Source: an uncultured Lentisphaeria bacterium
GTDB lineage: Bacteria; Verrucomicrobiota; Lentisphaeria; Victivallales; Victivallaceae
NCBI GenBank assembly: GCA_949298075.1
Contig: CASFVA010000026.1
Span: 31,543-95,542 of the forward strand
Direction of reading: 5' to 3'
Length of the DNA: 64,000 nucleotides
The position numbers were made by a program, and so were the translations under genes. Of this stretch, positions 41,157-50,685 are shown one piece after another (within the stretch, counting starts at the first letter, position 1; each line of letters opens with the position of its first letter). The notes beneath the pieces were generated by a model. It saw only the letters and a program-made list of their open reading frames with translations. It searched no databases and was not told the origin of the DNA.

Positions 41157-43256
41157 TTATCCGAGTTGGTCCGGGGATTCTGTCACCAGGGCGGCCCTGG
41201 CGCCTTCTGGTGAAAACTCCGCCCGCAGCCGGCCGCGCGGCGTGGTGATCTCCAGCCGGCCGGAAGCGACACCGCCGGGATTGGGGGCAAAACTGAACTC
41301 CGCCCAGCCGGGACGGGTCGGCCGCAGCCCGAACCAGCGGCTGACCAGCACGTTGGCCGGCGAACTCGCCCAGGGATGAGCGAAACTCATGTTGGGTTTT
41401 TCCTCGGGATTCCAGGCTTCGGTGCAGATGGTCGCGCCGCGGTTCATCATGCCGAACCAGCTGCGTTCGCCGTCGGCCAGCATCAGTGCGACCGCAACGT
41501 CGGCCCGATTGCAGTCGAACAGGGTTTCGAGCAGGAACTGGGCGACGTACACGCTGCAGACCGGGCCGCGGGAGACGATGAAGTCAGCGCAGGACTCCCG
41601 GTATTCGCCGGGAACCAGTCCGAATGCCAGCGCGAAGAGCGTCGAATGCAGCGCGGCATGGCGGCTGTCCAGCGAATCGCGGTAGACCCCGCGTTCGGAA
41701 TCGAACAGCCGGGCGTTGAAGTCGGCGGTCAGTGCCGCCGCCGCCGCTTCGAACCGGGTTGCATCGTCGTGGCGTCCGATCAGGCGGCCGAGTTCGGCCA
41801 GTCTTTTCCAGCCGTTGCAGGCGTGGGCGTTGGGAACCGCCTCGCCGGGGCCGAATTCATAGCCGTCCCGGCAGGGAAACGGCCAGTCGACAATGACCCG
41901 CATCGGCCAGTCCCGGATCAATCCGCCCTCGAAGCGGTCGATGAAAGAACACTCATTCACCAGGCGGTCGTAATATTCGGTCACCAGTTCCAGATCTCCG
42001 GTCTGCATGACGTACTGATAAAACACCTCGGGCATCAGCTGGCGCCATTCGCAGGGCCAGGTGTAGTGATTCATCTGGTAGCGGATTGCCCGTCGGGCAA
42101 AAGCGTAATTGGGCTGAAATACCAGATCGGTTTTCATGGTCACCAGCGCATCGGCTTCATAGGCGATGCGTTCTCGGGTCGGGCAGTCAAAATAGACGTC
42201 GAAATTGGTGCGCCGGATGGAGTTTTTGCAGAAATTCCACAACTGCTCCAGTTTAGGTTCCGCGGCGTGGAACTCCGCGGCTTGCCCGTCAAAGGGATAG
42301 ACGCTCTCCAGCAGCCGCACCCGACTGCCGTCGAACTCCGGATCGACGCCGGTCAGTTCGGCGTAACGGAACGCCCTCAGCCCGAATCCGCACAGCACCC
42401 CGCCGCCGGCCGGAAACCGACGGCGTTCCTGATAGATGTTGCCGGTGCGGAGCCAGTAGCGGACCCCGCCATCGGGCTTGAGTTCCTCGCCCAGACGCAC
42501 TTCGATCATGGCCCGATCCGGTGCGCTCACTTCGAGTGCGCCGAAAAATTCACTGCCGAAATCCAGCACCACCCGGTCCGGAGCCAGCCATCGCAGAGTT
42601 GCCGGCGCATGCGGAGTTACCGGAATCGGCTGAAGCGGGGAGATTTCATAATCAAACCGGACCCGGACTCCTTCCGGAACTATCCACTCCGAGGCGTCGA
42701 AGCCCGGTTCGGACCAGTGGAACGGATAACGGTCGCCATCCAGAAATTCAGCGTATTCCCCCGGACCGGGACCAAAGCGTGTTCCGGCGGAGGAACAGCC
42801 CGGATCACTCCAGTCATAAGGCGAAATCGCCTCCTCTCCCCGCCAGATCCGCCACGCTGCCGTACCGGTGGCCCGGATGTCGGAGCCGCTGGTGAGTTCA
42901 GCCGCCACTCCGAGCTTTTCCCCCCGGCAGAGCAGGCCGACGACGTTCTGACCCGTCCGCAGCCGGTCAGCGGGCAGGGTGATGTACTGCAGCACCGGGG
43001 CGTCGTCCCGCACCGGGCGCGGCGGTCCCACCACCAGCATTTCACCGTTGAGAAACAGCCGGTATTTGATCAGGCATCCGGCCAGCATCCAGTTCGGCGT
43101 CTGGTTGTTTTCAGCCAGTTTGTCCAGCAGATAACTCGGCGGATCCGCCGCGACCGCCAGCACCGCCCTGTCTCCCGGCCGGACCGTAAATTCGCAGCGG
43201 AGAAAAAAATTGCCTGCTCCGCCCACCCAGGCTGCCGTCATGTCGGCAGATTTCAT
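41157..43256 (-). CDS. Alpha-L-rhamnosidase, glycoside hydrolase family 78
   Basis: 699 residues. N-terminal beta domains (1-320) include RYAELTGVDPEF at the boundary. The (alpha/alpha)6 catalytic domain begins NFCKNSIRRTNFDVYFDCPT, followed by RERIAYEADALVTMK, a strong GH78 signature; the acidic residues of DCPTRERIAYEADA contribute to catalysis. Later come WNPEEKPNMSFAHPWASSP and VSRWFGLRPTRPGW, typical of the GH78 C-terminus. No signal peptide, so it is likely cytosolic. It releases terminal L-rhamnose from glycans or plant glycosides. Its start overlaps the stop of the glycosyltransferase gene. Confidence 0.92.
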   Translation of the reverse strand: MKSADMTAAWVGGAGNFFLRCEFTVRPGDRAVLAVAADPPSYLLDKLAENNQTPNWMLAGCLIKYRLFLNGEMLVVGPPRPVRDDAPVLQYITLPADRLRTGQNVVGLLCRGEKLGVAAELTSGSDIRATGTAAWRIWRGEEAISPYDWSDPGCSSAGTRFGPGPGEYAEFLDGDRYPFHWSEPGFDASEWIVPEGVRVRFDYEISPLQPIPVTPHAPATLRWLAPDRVVLDFGSEFFGALEVSAPDRAMIEVRLGEELKPDGGVRYWLRTGNIYQERRRFPAGGGVLCGFGLRAFRYAELTGVDPEFDGSRVRLLESVYPFDGQAAEFHAAEPKLEQLWNFCKNSIRRTNFDVYFDCPTRERIAYEADALVTMKTDLVFQPNYAFARRAIRYQMNHYTWPCEWRQLMPEVFYQYVMQTGDLELVTEYYDRLVNECSFIDRFEGGLIRDWPMRVIVDWPFPCRDGYEFGPGEAVPNAHACNGWKRLAELGRLIGRHDDATRFEAAAAALTADFNARLFDSERGVYRDSLDSRHAALHSTLFALAFGLVPGEYRESCADFIVSRGPVCSVYVAQFLLETLFDCNRADVAVALMLADGERSWFGMMNRGATICTEAWNPEEKPNMSFAHPWASSPANVLVSRWFGLRPTRPGWAEFSFAPNPGGVASGRLEITTPRGRLRAEFSPEGARAALVTESPDQLG

Positions 43257-44422
43257 TTGAGAACTCCCTGTTTAAGATTCAGCAGTTCACGGTATTCGTG
43301 TTCCAGAATTCCGCACATCCGGCGCCAGTCAAATTGCACCATCACCCGCTTCTGTCCGGTTTCGCCGAGCCGGCGGCGCAGATCCTCATCGCTCCAGAGC
43401 CGGAGCGTGTGGTCGGTTACCGCGGCAGTGTCGCCGGGGGAAGTCACAAAACCGGTTTCGCCGTCGATCACCACTTCCGGGGTGCCGTCCAGCGCGAATC
43501 CGATTGCCGGAATTCCGGCGGCCAGCGCCTGCACCACCGCCCGCGGGAGTCCTTCGTGAAGCGACAGATGCCAAAGCAGGTCGCCCTGAACCAGGTAGCG
43601 CGGCACCTCCCGGGGGGGGATCAGGCCGGCAAAACAGACTGCCGACTCAATGCCCAGCTCCCGGATTCTGGCGTGATAACGGTCGTATTCGGGGCCGTCC
43701 CCGATCACCAGCAGCCGGGTTTCCGGAAACTTGCGCATTACTGCGGCGGCCGCCGGAAAGACATATTCATATCCTTTCTGCGGAAACAGCCGGGCCAGCG
43801 TCACTATTACCCGGTGTTCCGGCGCGAACCCGAGCCGGCGGCGCAGCTCGTCATCCCGGCGTGCCGCAGCGAATCCGGCGGTTTCCATGCCGCTGTAAAC
43901 CACGCGATAGTGCCCGCGGGGAGCCACTCCGGCCGCCACGCACTGGTCGATCATGGCCTGCGACACGGCGAAAATCCGGTCGCAGTGCTTGGCCGCCAGG
44001 TGTTCCAGCGCGATGTAAAGCCGGTTGCGCCACGCGGATTGATAGGGATGGAATGCCTGGCCGTGCACGGTGTGTACCACCACCGGAACTCCGGCCGCCC
44101 GGGCGCTCAGACGACCGATGATACCGGCTTTGGAGCTGTGGGTGTGCACGACGTCGAACTGTTCGCTCCGGAAATATTCCCGGAGCCGCTTCCAGGCCAT
44201 GAAATCCCTGTGCGGCGACAAATTACGCACCAGCTCCGGAAACACCTTTACCGGAAAATCCGGTGCGGAGACCTGGTTCAGCAGCTCGCCCTCCCGTCCC
44301 GGAGACGGTCCGGTGACCAGCGTCACCTCGTGTCCGGCCTCAAGCTGGCCACGAATGGAAAGCAGGGTGTTTTCCTGTGCTCCCCCCACAATCATGCGGG
44401 TGATGACGTGACAGATTTTCAT
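43253..44422 (-). CDS. Glycosyltransferase family 4
   Basis: 389 residues of GT-B fold. N-terminus: HVITRMIVGGAQENTLLSIR; then DVVHTHSSKAGIIGRLSARA and VVHTVHGQAFHPYQS. C-terminal half: RVIVTLARLFPQKGYEYVF, RLLVIGDGPEYDRYH, and the nucleotide-sugar binding EGLPRAVVQALAAGIPAIG with DGETGFV. These are GT4 signatures. It probably adds a sugar to lipopolysaccharide or another surface polymer, and is close to ugd. The ribosome site before the ATG at 44422 is poor. It overlaps the GH78 gene by four bases although one builds and the other breaks glycans. Confidence 0.9.
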   Translation of the reverse strand: MKICHVITRMIVGGAQENTLLSIRGQLEAGHEVTLVTGPSPGREGELLNQVSAPDFPVKVFPELVRNLSPHRDFMAWKRLREYFRSEQFDVVHTHSSKAGIIGRLSARAAGVPVVVHTVHGQAFHPYQSAWRNRLYIALEHLAAKHCDRIFAVSQAMIDQCVAAGVAPRGHYRVVYSGMETAGFAAARRDDELRRRLGFAPEHRVIVTLARLFPQKGYEYVFPAAAAVMRKFPETRLLVIGDGPEYDRYHARIRELGIESAVCFAGLIPPREVPRYLVQGDLLWHLSLHEGLPRAVVQALAAGIPAIGFALDGTPEVVIDGETGFVTSPGDTAAVTDHTLRLWSDEDLRRRLGETGQKRVMVQFDWRRMCGILEHEYRELLNLKQGVLK

Positions 44423-44488
44423 TAATTCAAACCATCTGCAGTTATGAGTATTGCCGCTCCGCTTTTTCCGCTGCGGCTTTGCAGCCGG

Positions 44489-46645
44489 TCAGCGCAGCCG
44501 GTGTGTCCACAGCAGGGCCGGCACCCCCCAGGGCAGCCGGCGGCGGGTTTCGCCGCCGCGGTCCCGGACGGTGACCTCCAGTCCGGAATCGGTTGTCTCA
44601 GCGGCGACGAACATACTTAACTTAGAACCGGGATTAAAATAATCAAGTTCAAATCCGGATTTTTTGAGGAATATCCGGAAATTTTCCCGTCCCGGCGTCA
44701 GGATTTCCAGATTTTCCCGCCCCGCTTCCAGTTCCAGGCAGTCAATGAAGCTGCCGCTGGGACGTATTCCCGGCGGCAGCGCCAGCCGGTCAACCGGCAG
44801 CCGTCGCTGAAGCCGGGCGAAGTCGGCGGCGTTCCGCCGGCGTCCTTCGGTAAATGCCGCCACGGTGATCCGGGTGACGCCGCGCCGGCCGAAAAACTCC
44901 GCCGCCGCCTCTCCCATGCCGCGGGGCACGTTCACCACCACTGCGGAATCGCCGTCAATCAACGCCACCATCGGCGGAGTTCCCGAACCGCCGGAAGCGA
45001 TCAGCAGTTCCGGCGGAAAAAACGCCGCGGCGGCGATCCATGCCGCCGTCAGTCCGGTCAGCGCCGCCAGCGCTCCGGCCGCTGTCCGGAACCGCCGGGC
45101 GGTAAGGAGCACCGCCAGCGCACCATAGTAAAGCGCCAGTTCCAGCCGGGACGGATGGACCGCCGCGACCGGAGCGAAAACCGTGGCGGCGAGTTCCGCC
45201 GCTCCCCCGGTTAACCGGCTGAACAGCGTCAGCGCCGCCGCCAGCGGCGTCTGCAGAAACGGCATGATTCCGCCGAGCAGAATTTTTGCCCCCGCCGTTA
45301 TGAACAGCAGCGGCAGAATGGGGAGCACGGCGAGATTGGCCGCCACCGATCCGGGCAGCAGCAGATATTGGAAGTGCATTGAGATCCCCAGTCCGCCCAG
45401 AAACGCGGCAATGCACCCGGCGGCGGCCGCCGCCAGGCGCCAGAGGCGCGGCGGACGGAAGAAATCAAGCGGCTGCAGCTTGCGGATTTCAAAGATGATG
45501 TCCTCCAGTTCCCGCAGACGTTCCGCCGTCAGCAGCAGCACCCCGGTGATGATCAGCGAATACAGCGTCCCCATGTCGACCGCCAGCGCCGGATTCAGCG
45601 TCAGCAGGGCCGCACCGGCCAGTGCCAGCGCATTGAGCGGCGTCATGAAATGGAGCAGACTGCGCAATATGCTCCAGGCGGCAATCAGTCCGAACGCCCG
45701 CAACGCCGGCGGATTGGCGCCGGTGCTCAGAACGTACAGCAGGGTTATGCCGGTCAGCGTCCAGTACCGCCAGCGCGGCGCCAGGGGGCGTAGCAGCCAC
45801 AGAACAACCGCCGCCAGCACCCCGACGTGCATGCCGGACACCGAAAACAGATGGATGGTTCCGGAACGGAGGTAGGCCGAACGGGAATCCGGAGTTATGC
45901 CGCTGCCGCATCCGAACAGCAGCGCTGCCAGAGTCCGGCGGACGTCGTCGCTTTCCACCTCAGCCAGCACCAGCCGCAGGACCTGATCGCGGAGCGCCAG
46001 CAGCCGGCCGGCCACTCCGGGAGCTTCTCCGGTGACGTGCCGGCTTTCCGCGAAAATGATTCCGGCGGCGCCGCGCGAACGCAGATGACGGAGCGAGTCG
46101 GGCGGAAGATGCACCTCGATCTGTTCCCCGGTGTCGGTGAGCAGCAGCGCGTCCGGCGCGTCAGCGGTTTCCAGTCGGCCCCGCACCTCCAGCCGGCTCC
46201 CGTAACGCGGTGGTGCGGCGGAGGAGGGCCAGGCCAGACCGCAGCGCCCGAATCCGGGTCGCCAGGCCGTTTCTCCGGCCAGTCTGAACCGTTCGAGCTC
46301 CACCAGCAGTCTGCCGGGAGCTCCGAGTCCCGGAACCGCAGTCAGCCGGGGATCGTTCACCCGGATCGCAAAGGTACCCGCCACCGGGCGGCCCGCACCC
46401 GGCGGCGGATCCGCCGGAAGCCGCCACAGCGCGACGCCGGTGCTCAGCAGGGTTCCCGCCAGCAGCGGAATCCAGCTCCGAAACCGCAGACCGGCGGCGG
46501 TGAGCCCGAGCGTCGTCAGGGTGATCCACCAGTCCAGCACTCCTTCTGCCGAGAGCGCCCCCAGCACGGCTCCGGCCAGCCAGGCCCATTCCAGACGGCA
46601 GTCCCGCCGCCGGAAGAATTGGTTCCAGGTTCCGGCTGCGGTCAT
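44489..46645 (-). CDS. comEC: ComEC/Rec2-family membrane protein, no nuclease motif
   Basis: 718 residues. The N-terminal region has membrane helices and a DUF4131-like domain (GRLETADAPDALLL). The ComEC core (about 250-500) shows LRSGTIHLFSVSGMHVGVLA, diagnostic for the competence channel, and STGANPPALRAFGLIAAW with many membrane helices. The C-terminal region (from about 560) reads MVALIDGDSAVVVNVPRGMG; it lacks the HxHxDH metallo-beta-lactamase motif of canonical ComEC. ComEC imports single-stranded DNA across the inner membrane. The start overlaps the recF stop (ATGA). Confidence 0.87.
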   Translation of the reverse strand: MTAAGTWNQFFRRRDCRLEWAWLAGAVLGALSAEGVLDWWITLTTLGLTAAGLRFRSWIPLLAGTLLSTGVALWRLPADPPPGAGRPVAGTFAIRVNDPRLTAVPGLGAPGRLLVELERFRLAGETAWRPGFGRCGLAWPSSAAPPRYGSRLEVRGRLETADAPDALLLTDTGEQIEVHLPPDSLRHLRSRGAAGIIFAESRHVTGEAPGVAGRLLALRDQVLRLVLAEVESDDVRRTLAALLFGCGSGITPDSRSAYLRSGTIHLFSVSGMHVGVLAAVVLWLLRPLAPRWRYWTLTGITLLYVLSTGANPPALRAFGLIAAWSILRSLLHFMTPLNALALAGAALLTLNPALAVDMGTLYSLIITGVLLLTAERLRELEDIIFEIRKLQPLDFFRPPRLWRLAAAAAGCIAAFLGGLGISMHFQYLLLPGSVAANLAVLPILPLLFITAGAKILLGGIMPFLQTPLAAALTLFSRLTGGAAELAATVFAPVAAVHPSRLELALYYGALAVLLTARRFRTAAGALAALTGLTAAWIAAAAFFPPELLIASGGSGTPPMVALIDGDSAVVVNVPRGMGEAAAEFFGRRGVTRITVAAFTEGRRRNAADFARLQRRLPVDRLALPPGIRPSGSFIDCLELEAGRENLEILTPGRENFRIFLKKSGFELDYFNPGSKLSMFVAAETTDSGLEVTVRDRGGETRRRLPWGVPALLWTHRLR

Positions 46646-47685
46646 TGCCCGGCTCCCGCCGGAATCTCCTCGCAGGAAGCCAGCCGGGGGAGTCCGGGCA
46701 GGGTGGTGAAGGTGTAAAACCGCTGGTCGGCACTCTGAATGGTTTCCAGAAACAGCTCAAGCCGGCTGCGGTCAAGTTCGCCGATCACGTCATCGACCAG
46801 AACCGCCACCGGCTCGGCGGCGCTGCGGCGCACGAGATTATATCCGGCCAGCCGGAGCATCAGCGTGACAATCCGGATCTGTCCGGCTGAGCCGAAGCTG
46901 CGCAGCAGCCGTCCGTCAAGCGTGAAATCGAATTCGTCCAGCTGCGGTCCGCTCAGGGTCAGGCCGCGGGCCAGTTCCCGGCGGCGGTTGTCCTCCAGCC
47001 GGCGCCGGATGGTCCCCGCGTCGCCCTCATCGCCCCGGCGGCGGATGGCGAATTCACCCCGGCCGTTCAGCAGCCGGTTGACTTCCTCCTCCAGCGCCGC
47101 GGCATACCGGGTCCGGGCGGCGGTAATGACCGGACTGGCTTCGGCCAGTTCCGGTTCGAACAGCGCCGCCGCCGCCGATCCCAGTTTCAATGCCCGGTTG
47201 CGCTGCAGCAGCGCCCGGTTGTAGCGGGCCAGCGTTTCCAGGTAAAACGGATCCACGGTGGCGATCAGCATGTCGAAGAACCGACGCCTCACCCCGGAGC
47301 TTCCGGCGGCCAGTTCCCGGTCTTCAGGAGAAAAGGCCACGACCCGGAATTCCCGGATGAAGTCGCTGGCCCGGCGTACCCGGGCCGAGCCGATGCTCAG
47401 CTCACGCCGCCCGTCGGCCGCTGCCCGGACGCAGAGCCGCTCCCGGAGGCCGCGGCGGTTGACGGCCGCCGTCACGGAAAAGGCCCGCGCCCCGATCCGG
47501 ATCAGGTCGCGCAATCCGGCGTTGCGGAAACTGCGCAGCACACTCAGAAAACCGATGCTTTCAAGCACGTTGGTCTTGCCGGAACCGTTGGGACCGGTCA
47601 GTGCCACGTCGTTTCCGGAAAAAATAAACTTCCGCAATTCGTAGTTGCGGAAGTTTATCAGTTGCAGTTCATCCAGCAGAGGCAC
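46642..47685 (-). CDS. recF: DNA replication and repair protein RecF
   Basis: 347 residues from a GTG at 47685, chosen because the protein then starts MPLLDELQLINFRNYEL like other RecF proteins; an ATG at 47778 would add 31 unsupported residues. Walker A GPNGSGKT is at 31-38. Other RecF phrases are VVAFSPEDRELAAGSSGVRR, RRFFDMLIATVDPFYLETLA, and the Walker B region VAVLVDDVIGELDRSRLELF. It loads RecA at gaps. It lies 128 bases after dnaN and overlaps comEC, an ordinary dnaN-recF order but without dnaA or gyrB. Confidence 0.92.
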   Translation of the reverse strand: MPLLDELQLINFRNYELRKFIFSGNDVALTGPNGSGKTNVLESIGFLSVLRSFRNAGLRDLIRIGARAFSVTAAVNRRGLRERLCVRAAADGRRELSIGSARVRRASDFIREFRVVAFSPEDRELAAGSSGVRRRFFDMLIATVDPFYLETLARYNRALLQRNRALKLGSAAAALFEPELAEASPVITAARTRYAAALEEEVNRLLNGRGEFAIRRRGDEGDAGTIRRRLEDNRRRELARGLTLSGPQLDEFDFTLDGRLLRSFGSAGQIRIVTLMLRLAGYNLVRRSAAEPVAVLVDDVIGELDRSRLELFLETIQSADQRFYTFTTLPGLPRLASCEEIPAGAGQ

Positions 47686-47813
47686 GGAACCCACCCGGTA
47701 ATGATTGGATGGCGCACGGACTGGCGGGGAGTTTCCGGCAGAGCGGAGTCTCCCCGTCCGGCTGGCGGCGATCCGCATCGGACTGCCGCCGGAACCGGAC
47801 TCCCGCGCCGGTA

Positions 47814-48908
47814 CTATTTTTTGCGGATCGGCATGATCACGTAGAGGAAACCTTCGCCGCACTCCATCGCCACCGGGTTGAGCGGATCATTGAGCTTGAT
47901 CCGGACGTTTTCGGCGTCGGTGTTGCGCAGTGGATCGGCCAGAAACGCCGGATTGAACGAAACTTCAAACGGTTCACCCTCGTACGGCAGCTCGATGAAG
48001 TCGCTGCCTTCGCCGATTTCGGCGCTGGAGGCCTGAATTGTCAGTTTGTTCTCCTCGAACTTCAGAATGATGAAGGAGCTGTTCTCCGACAGCAGCAGCG
48101 CCACCGTTTCGATTTTGGCCAGCAGCAGCGCCACCGGCATTTCAACCGTCTGGCGGAAACTGCCGGGCACCACCGCCCGGTAATTCGGGTAGTTGCCCTC
48201 GATGAGCCGGGTGCTCAGTTCAAACTGGGCACCGGTGAACGAACACTGTTTTTCACCCACTTTCACTGTCAGCTGGCTGTCGCCTTCCAGCAGCCGCCGC
48301 ACCTCGGTGACCGCCTTGAGCGGAATGATGCAGTCGCCGTCGCCGCCCTCAATCGCCTCGGGGGCCTTTTCCTGCATCGCCATGCGCTTGCCGTCGGTGG
48401 CCACCAGCGTCACCGCCGAATCCCGGCAGCTGAACAGCACGCCGGTCAGCACCTTGCGGGAATCGTCGGCGCTCACCGCGTAGGCGATGGAGCCGATCAT
48501 GCGTTTGAAGTCAATTTCCCTGAACTTGACTTCACGCAGCGCCTCGAATTCGGCGCTTTCCGGAAAGTCGGCGGCGGGCAGTCCCAGCAGCGTGAAGCGG
48601 CCGGTGCCGCAGGAGATTTTGACGTGGTCGTCGGAATCAATGTCAAAACTGACATCGGCTCCGGTCAGACAGCCGACCAGCGACGCGAGTTTGCGCGCCG
48701 GAGCCGTGCTCGCCCCGGGTTCCTCAATGACCGCCTCAATCGCGGTGGTAATGCGGATTTCAAGGTCGGTTGTAGTCAGGCGGAGTCGGCCGTCGCCGGC
48801 CGAAATCAATACGTTGCCGAGAATCGGCATCATCGAGCGGGAGCCGATGATACTGCCGACTTTCTGCAGCGCCTTCTGCAGTTTTTCACGACTTACGGTG
48901 AATTTCAT
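47814..48908 (-). CDS. dnaN: DNA polymerase III beta subunit (sliding clamp)
   Basis: 364 residues from the ATG at 48908, with GGAGG eight bases upstream; a start 36 bases further up lacks support. MKFTVSREKLQKALQKVGSI and SMMPILGNVLISA, then GRLRLTTTDLEIRIT are DnaN hallmarks. The C-terminus LNPVAMECGEGFLYVIMPIR matches the conserved end of the clamp. It forms the dimeric ring that tethers DNA polymerase III. It is preceded by a good promoter. Confidence 0.95.
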   Translation of the reverse strand: MKFTVSREKLQKALQKVGSIIGSRSMMPILGNVLISAGDGRLRLTTTDLEIRITTAIEAVIEEPGASTAPARKLASLVGCLTGADVSFDIDSDDHVKISCGTGRFTLLGLPAADFPESAEFEALREVKFREIDFKRMIGSIAYAVSADDSRKVLTGVLFSCRDSAVTLVATDGKRMAMQEKAPEAIEGGDGDCIIPLKAVTEVRRLLEGDSQLTVKVGEKQCSFTGAQFELSTRLIEGNYPNYRAVVPGSFRQTVEMPVALLLAKIETVALLLSENSSFIILKFEENKLTIQASSAEIGEGSDFIELPYEGEPFEVSFNPAFLADPLRNTDAENVRIKLNDPLNPVAMECGEGFLYVIMPIRKK

Positions 48909-48955
48909 GGGACATGCCTCCATACAAAAAGTAAACTGTTTCAAATTTCCATCAT

Positions 48956-48984
48956 AATTTATACCGTCATCCGGCCGATTTCAA
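48956..48984 (-). promoter_or_regulatory. dnaN promoter
   Basis: On the minus strand TTGAAA (48979-48984), a 17-base spacer and TAAATT (48956-48961), about 50 bases before the ATG; TATAAA two bases earlier is an alternative -10. The region upstream has a run of ten T on the minus strand. Confidence 0.55.
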
Positions 48985-49044
48985 AAAAAAAACATGATTT
49001 TTCAAGGTTTTTTGCGGCCGCTGAAACCTGCCGGAGCTGCGGAA

Positions 49045-50415
49045 TCAGAAGTGCGTGAGCGCTTTGCGTCCGATCGGATAGACGTTGAATCCGATTTCGT
49101 ACATTTCCGCTGAATCAAGCAGATTGCGCCCGTCGAAAATAAAAGCCGGTTTCTGCATCGATTCAAAGATCCGCCGGTAGTCGAGCTCACGGAAACTCAT
49201 CCAGTCGGTCAGCACCGCGATCGCGTGGGCGCTGGCCGCCGCCGCATAGGGGTCTTCGCAGTAGTCGATGACTCCGGTTTCGGATTCAAGATCCAGCCGG
49301 GCATTGCCCAGCGCCCTGGGATCATGGATGGCCAGCTCGGCACGCTCCTCCAGCAGCTGGCGGCAGACCGCGATCGCCGGAGACTCCCGGGTGTCGCCGG
49401 TGTCGGCCTTGAACGCAAAACCGAATATCGCGATCCGTTTGCCGGCGACCGTGTTGAACATTGCCGACAGCATGTTGCCGACAAAGCGCCGCGCCTGATA
49501 ATCGTTGATCCGCACAACCTGGGTCCAGTATTCCGCCACTTCGGGCAGTCCGTAGTAACCGCAGAGGTAGGCGAGGTTGAGAATGTCCTTTTTGAAGCAG
49601 GAGCCGCCGAAACCGATGCCCGCCTTGAGAAATTTGGCGCCGATCCGGCTGTCGCGGCCGGCCGCCCGGGTCACTTCGTCGATGTCGGCCTCGGTTTTTT
49701 CACAGAGCGCTGAAATGCTGTTGACCGATGACACCCGCTGAGCCAGCAGCGCGTTGGAGACCAGCTTGGTGAGCTCGCTGCTCCACAAATTGGTGGTGAT
49801 GATGCGGTCGCGCGGCACCCAGTTGGCGTAAATGGCGATTACCGTTTCAATGGCCGCCTGTCCGGCCGGAGTGTCGTCCATGCCGCCGATCAGCACCCGG
49901 TCGGGATTCTGCAGGTCGGCAATCGCGGTTCCCTCGGCCAGGAATTCGGGATTGGAGATGATCTGGAACTTCAGTCCCCGGGTGTTGGAGTGCAGAATCC
50001 GGCTCATCGCCTGGGCGGTGCGCACCGGCAGGGTGCTTTTTTCGACGATGATCTTGTCCGAATCAGCGTATTCAATGATGGAGCGGGCGGTTTTCTCGAT
50101 GTACTGAAGGTCGGCGGCCTGGCCGGCTCCGGCTCCGAAAGTTTTGGTCGGTGTGTTGACGCTGACGAAAATCACGTCGGCGTCCCGGACCGCCGCCGGA
50201 ATATCGGTGGAGTAAAACAGGTTCCGGTTGCGCCGCCGGAACACCACCTCTTCCAGGCCGGGTTCGTAGATGGGCAGCCGGTCGGAATTCCAGGCGGCGA
50301 TCCGGTCGGCGTTGACGTCGACTACGGTTACGGTGTACTGGGGGCAGCGGTCGGCAATGACCGCCATGGTGGGACCGCCGACATAGCCGGCGCCGATGCA
50401 GGCAATACGGTTCAT
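49045..50415 (-). CDS. ugd: UDP-glucose 6-dehydrogenase
   Basis: 456 residues. The N-terminal NAD-binding motif IACIGAGYVGGPTMAVIADR is followed by VDVNADRIAAWN and EPGLEEVV, typical of the UDP-glucose/GDP-mannose dehydrogenase family. The catalytic Cys273 is in GIGFGGSCFKKDILNL. The phrases FQIISNPEFLAEGTAI and GFAFKADTGDTRESPAI complete the pattern. The 456-residue length and VEKSTLPVRTAQAM resemble animal-type UGDH more than short bacterial ones. It oxidises UDP-glucose to UDP-glucuronate for surface polysaccharides. AAGGA precedes the ATG; its own promoter lies upstream. Confidence 0.92.
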   Translation of the reverse strand: MNRIACIGAGYVGGPTMAVIADRCPQYTVTVVDVNADRIAAWNSDRLPIYEPGLEEVVFRRRNRNLFYSTDIPAAVRDADVIFVSVNTPTKTFGAGAGQAADLQYIEKTARSIIEYADSDKIIVEKSTLPVRTAQAMSRILHSNTRGLKFQIISNPEFLAEGTAIADLQNPDRVLIGGMDDTPAGQAAIETVIAIYANWVPRDRIITTNLWSSELTKLVSNALLAQRVSSVNSISALCEKTEADIDEVTRAAGRDSRIGAKFLKAGIGFGGSCFKKDILNLAYLCGYYGLPEVAEYWTQVVRINDYQARRFVGNMLSAMFNTVAGKRIAIFGFAFKADTGDTRESPAIAVCRQLLEERAELAIHDPRALGNARLDLESETGVIDYCEDPYAAAASAHAIAVLTDWMSFRELDYRRIFESMQKPAFIFDGRNLLDSAEMYEIGFNVYPIGRKALTHF

Positions 50416-50497
50416 GGTTTTCCTTGCGATGAATCAATCAAAACATCAGGCTGCCGCGACCGGAAAGCAAATCCCCTTTCCCGCCGCCGATGCGTAT

Positions 50498-50526
50498 AAA
50501 ATAGTTCCGGGCGTTTCAATTTGCAA
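50498..50526 (-). promoter_or_regulatory. ugd promoter
   Basis: On the minus strand TTGCAA (50521-50526), a 17-base spacer and TATTTT (50498-50503), about 80 bases before the ATG. Confidence 0.55.
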
Positions 50527-50599
50527 GCGGCTGGCCCGCAGGGGTTCCGCCGCCATCGATGGCCGCCCGTCCCTCCGGAAGGGGGTTCCGGCGCCGGAT

Positions 50600-50628
50600 T
50601 TGATTTTCCGGATGCGGCGGAGTATTTT
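50600..50628 (+). promoter_or_regulatory. Promoter of the CsoR-like gene
   Basis: TTGATT (50600-50605), a 17-base spacer and TATTTT (50623-50628), about 55 bases before the ATG. It is divergent from the ugd promoter. Confidence 0.5.
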
Positions 50629-50685
50629 ATTAAACTGAAAGAGTCAGTCTGAATTTGTTCAACCCCGCAATACCGGAGCGGAACC

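Noticed and set aside
47685..48984. A replication origin near dnaN-recF.
   Set aside because: There is no dnaA, gyrB or rpmH nearby and I see no cluster of DnaA boxes (TTATCCACA) in the gaps.
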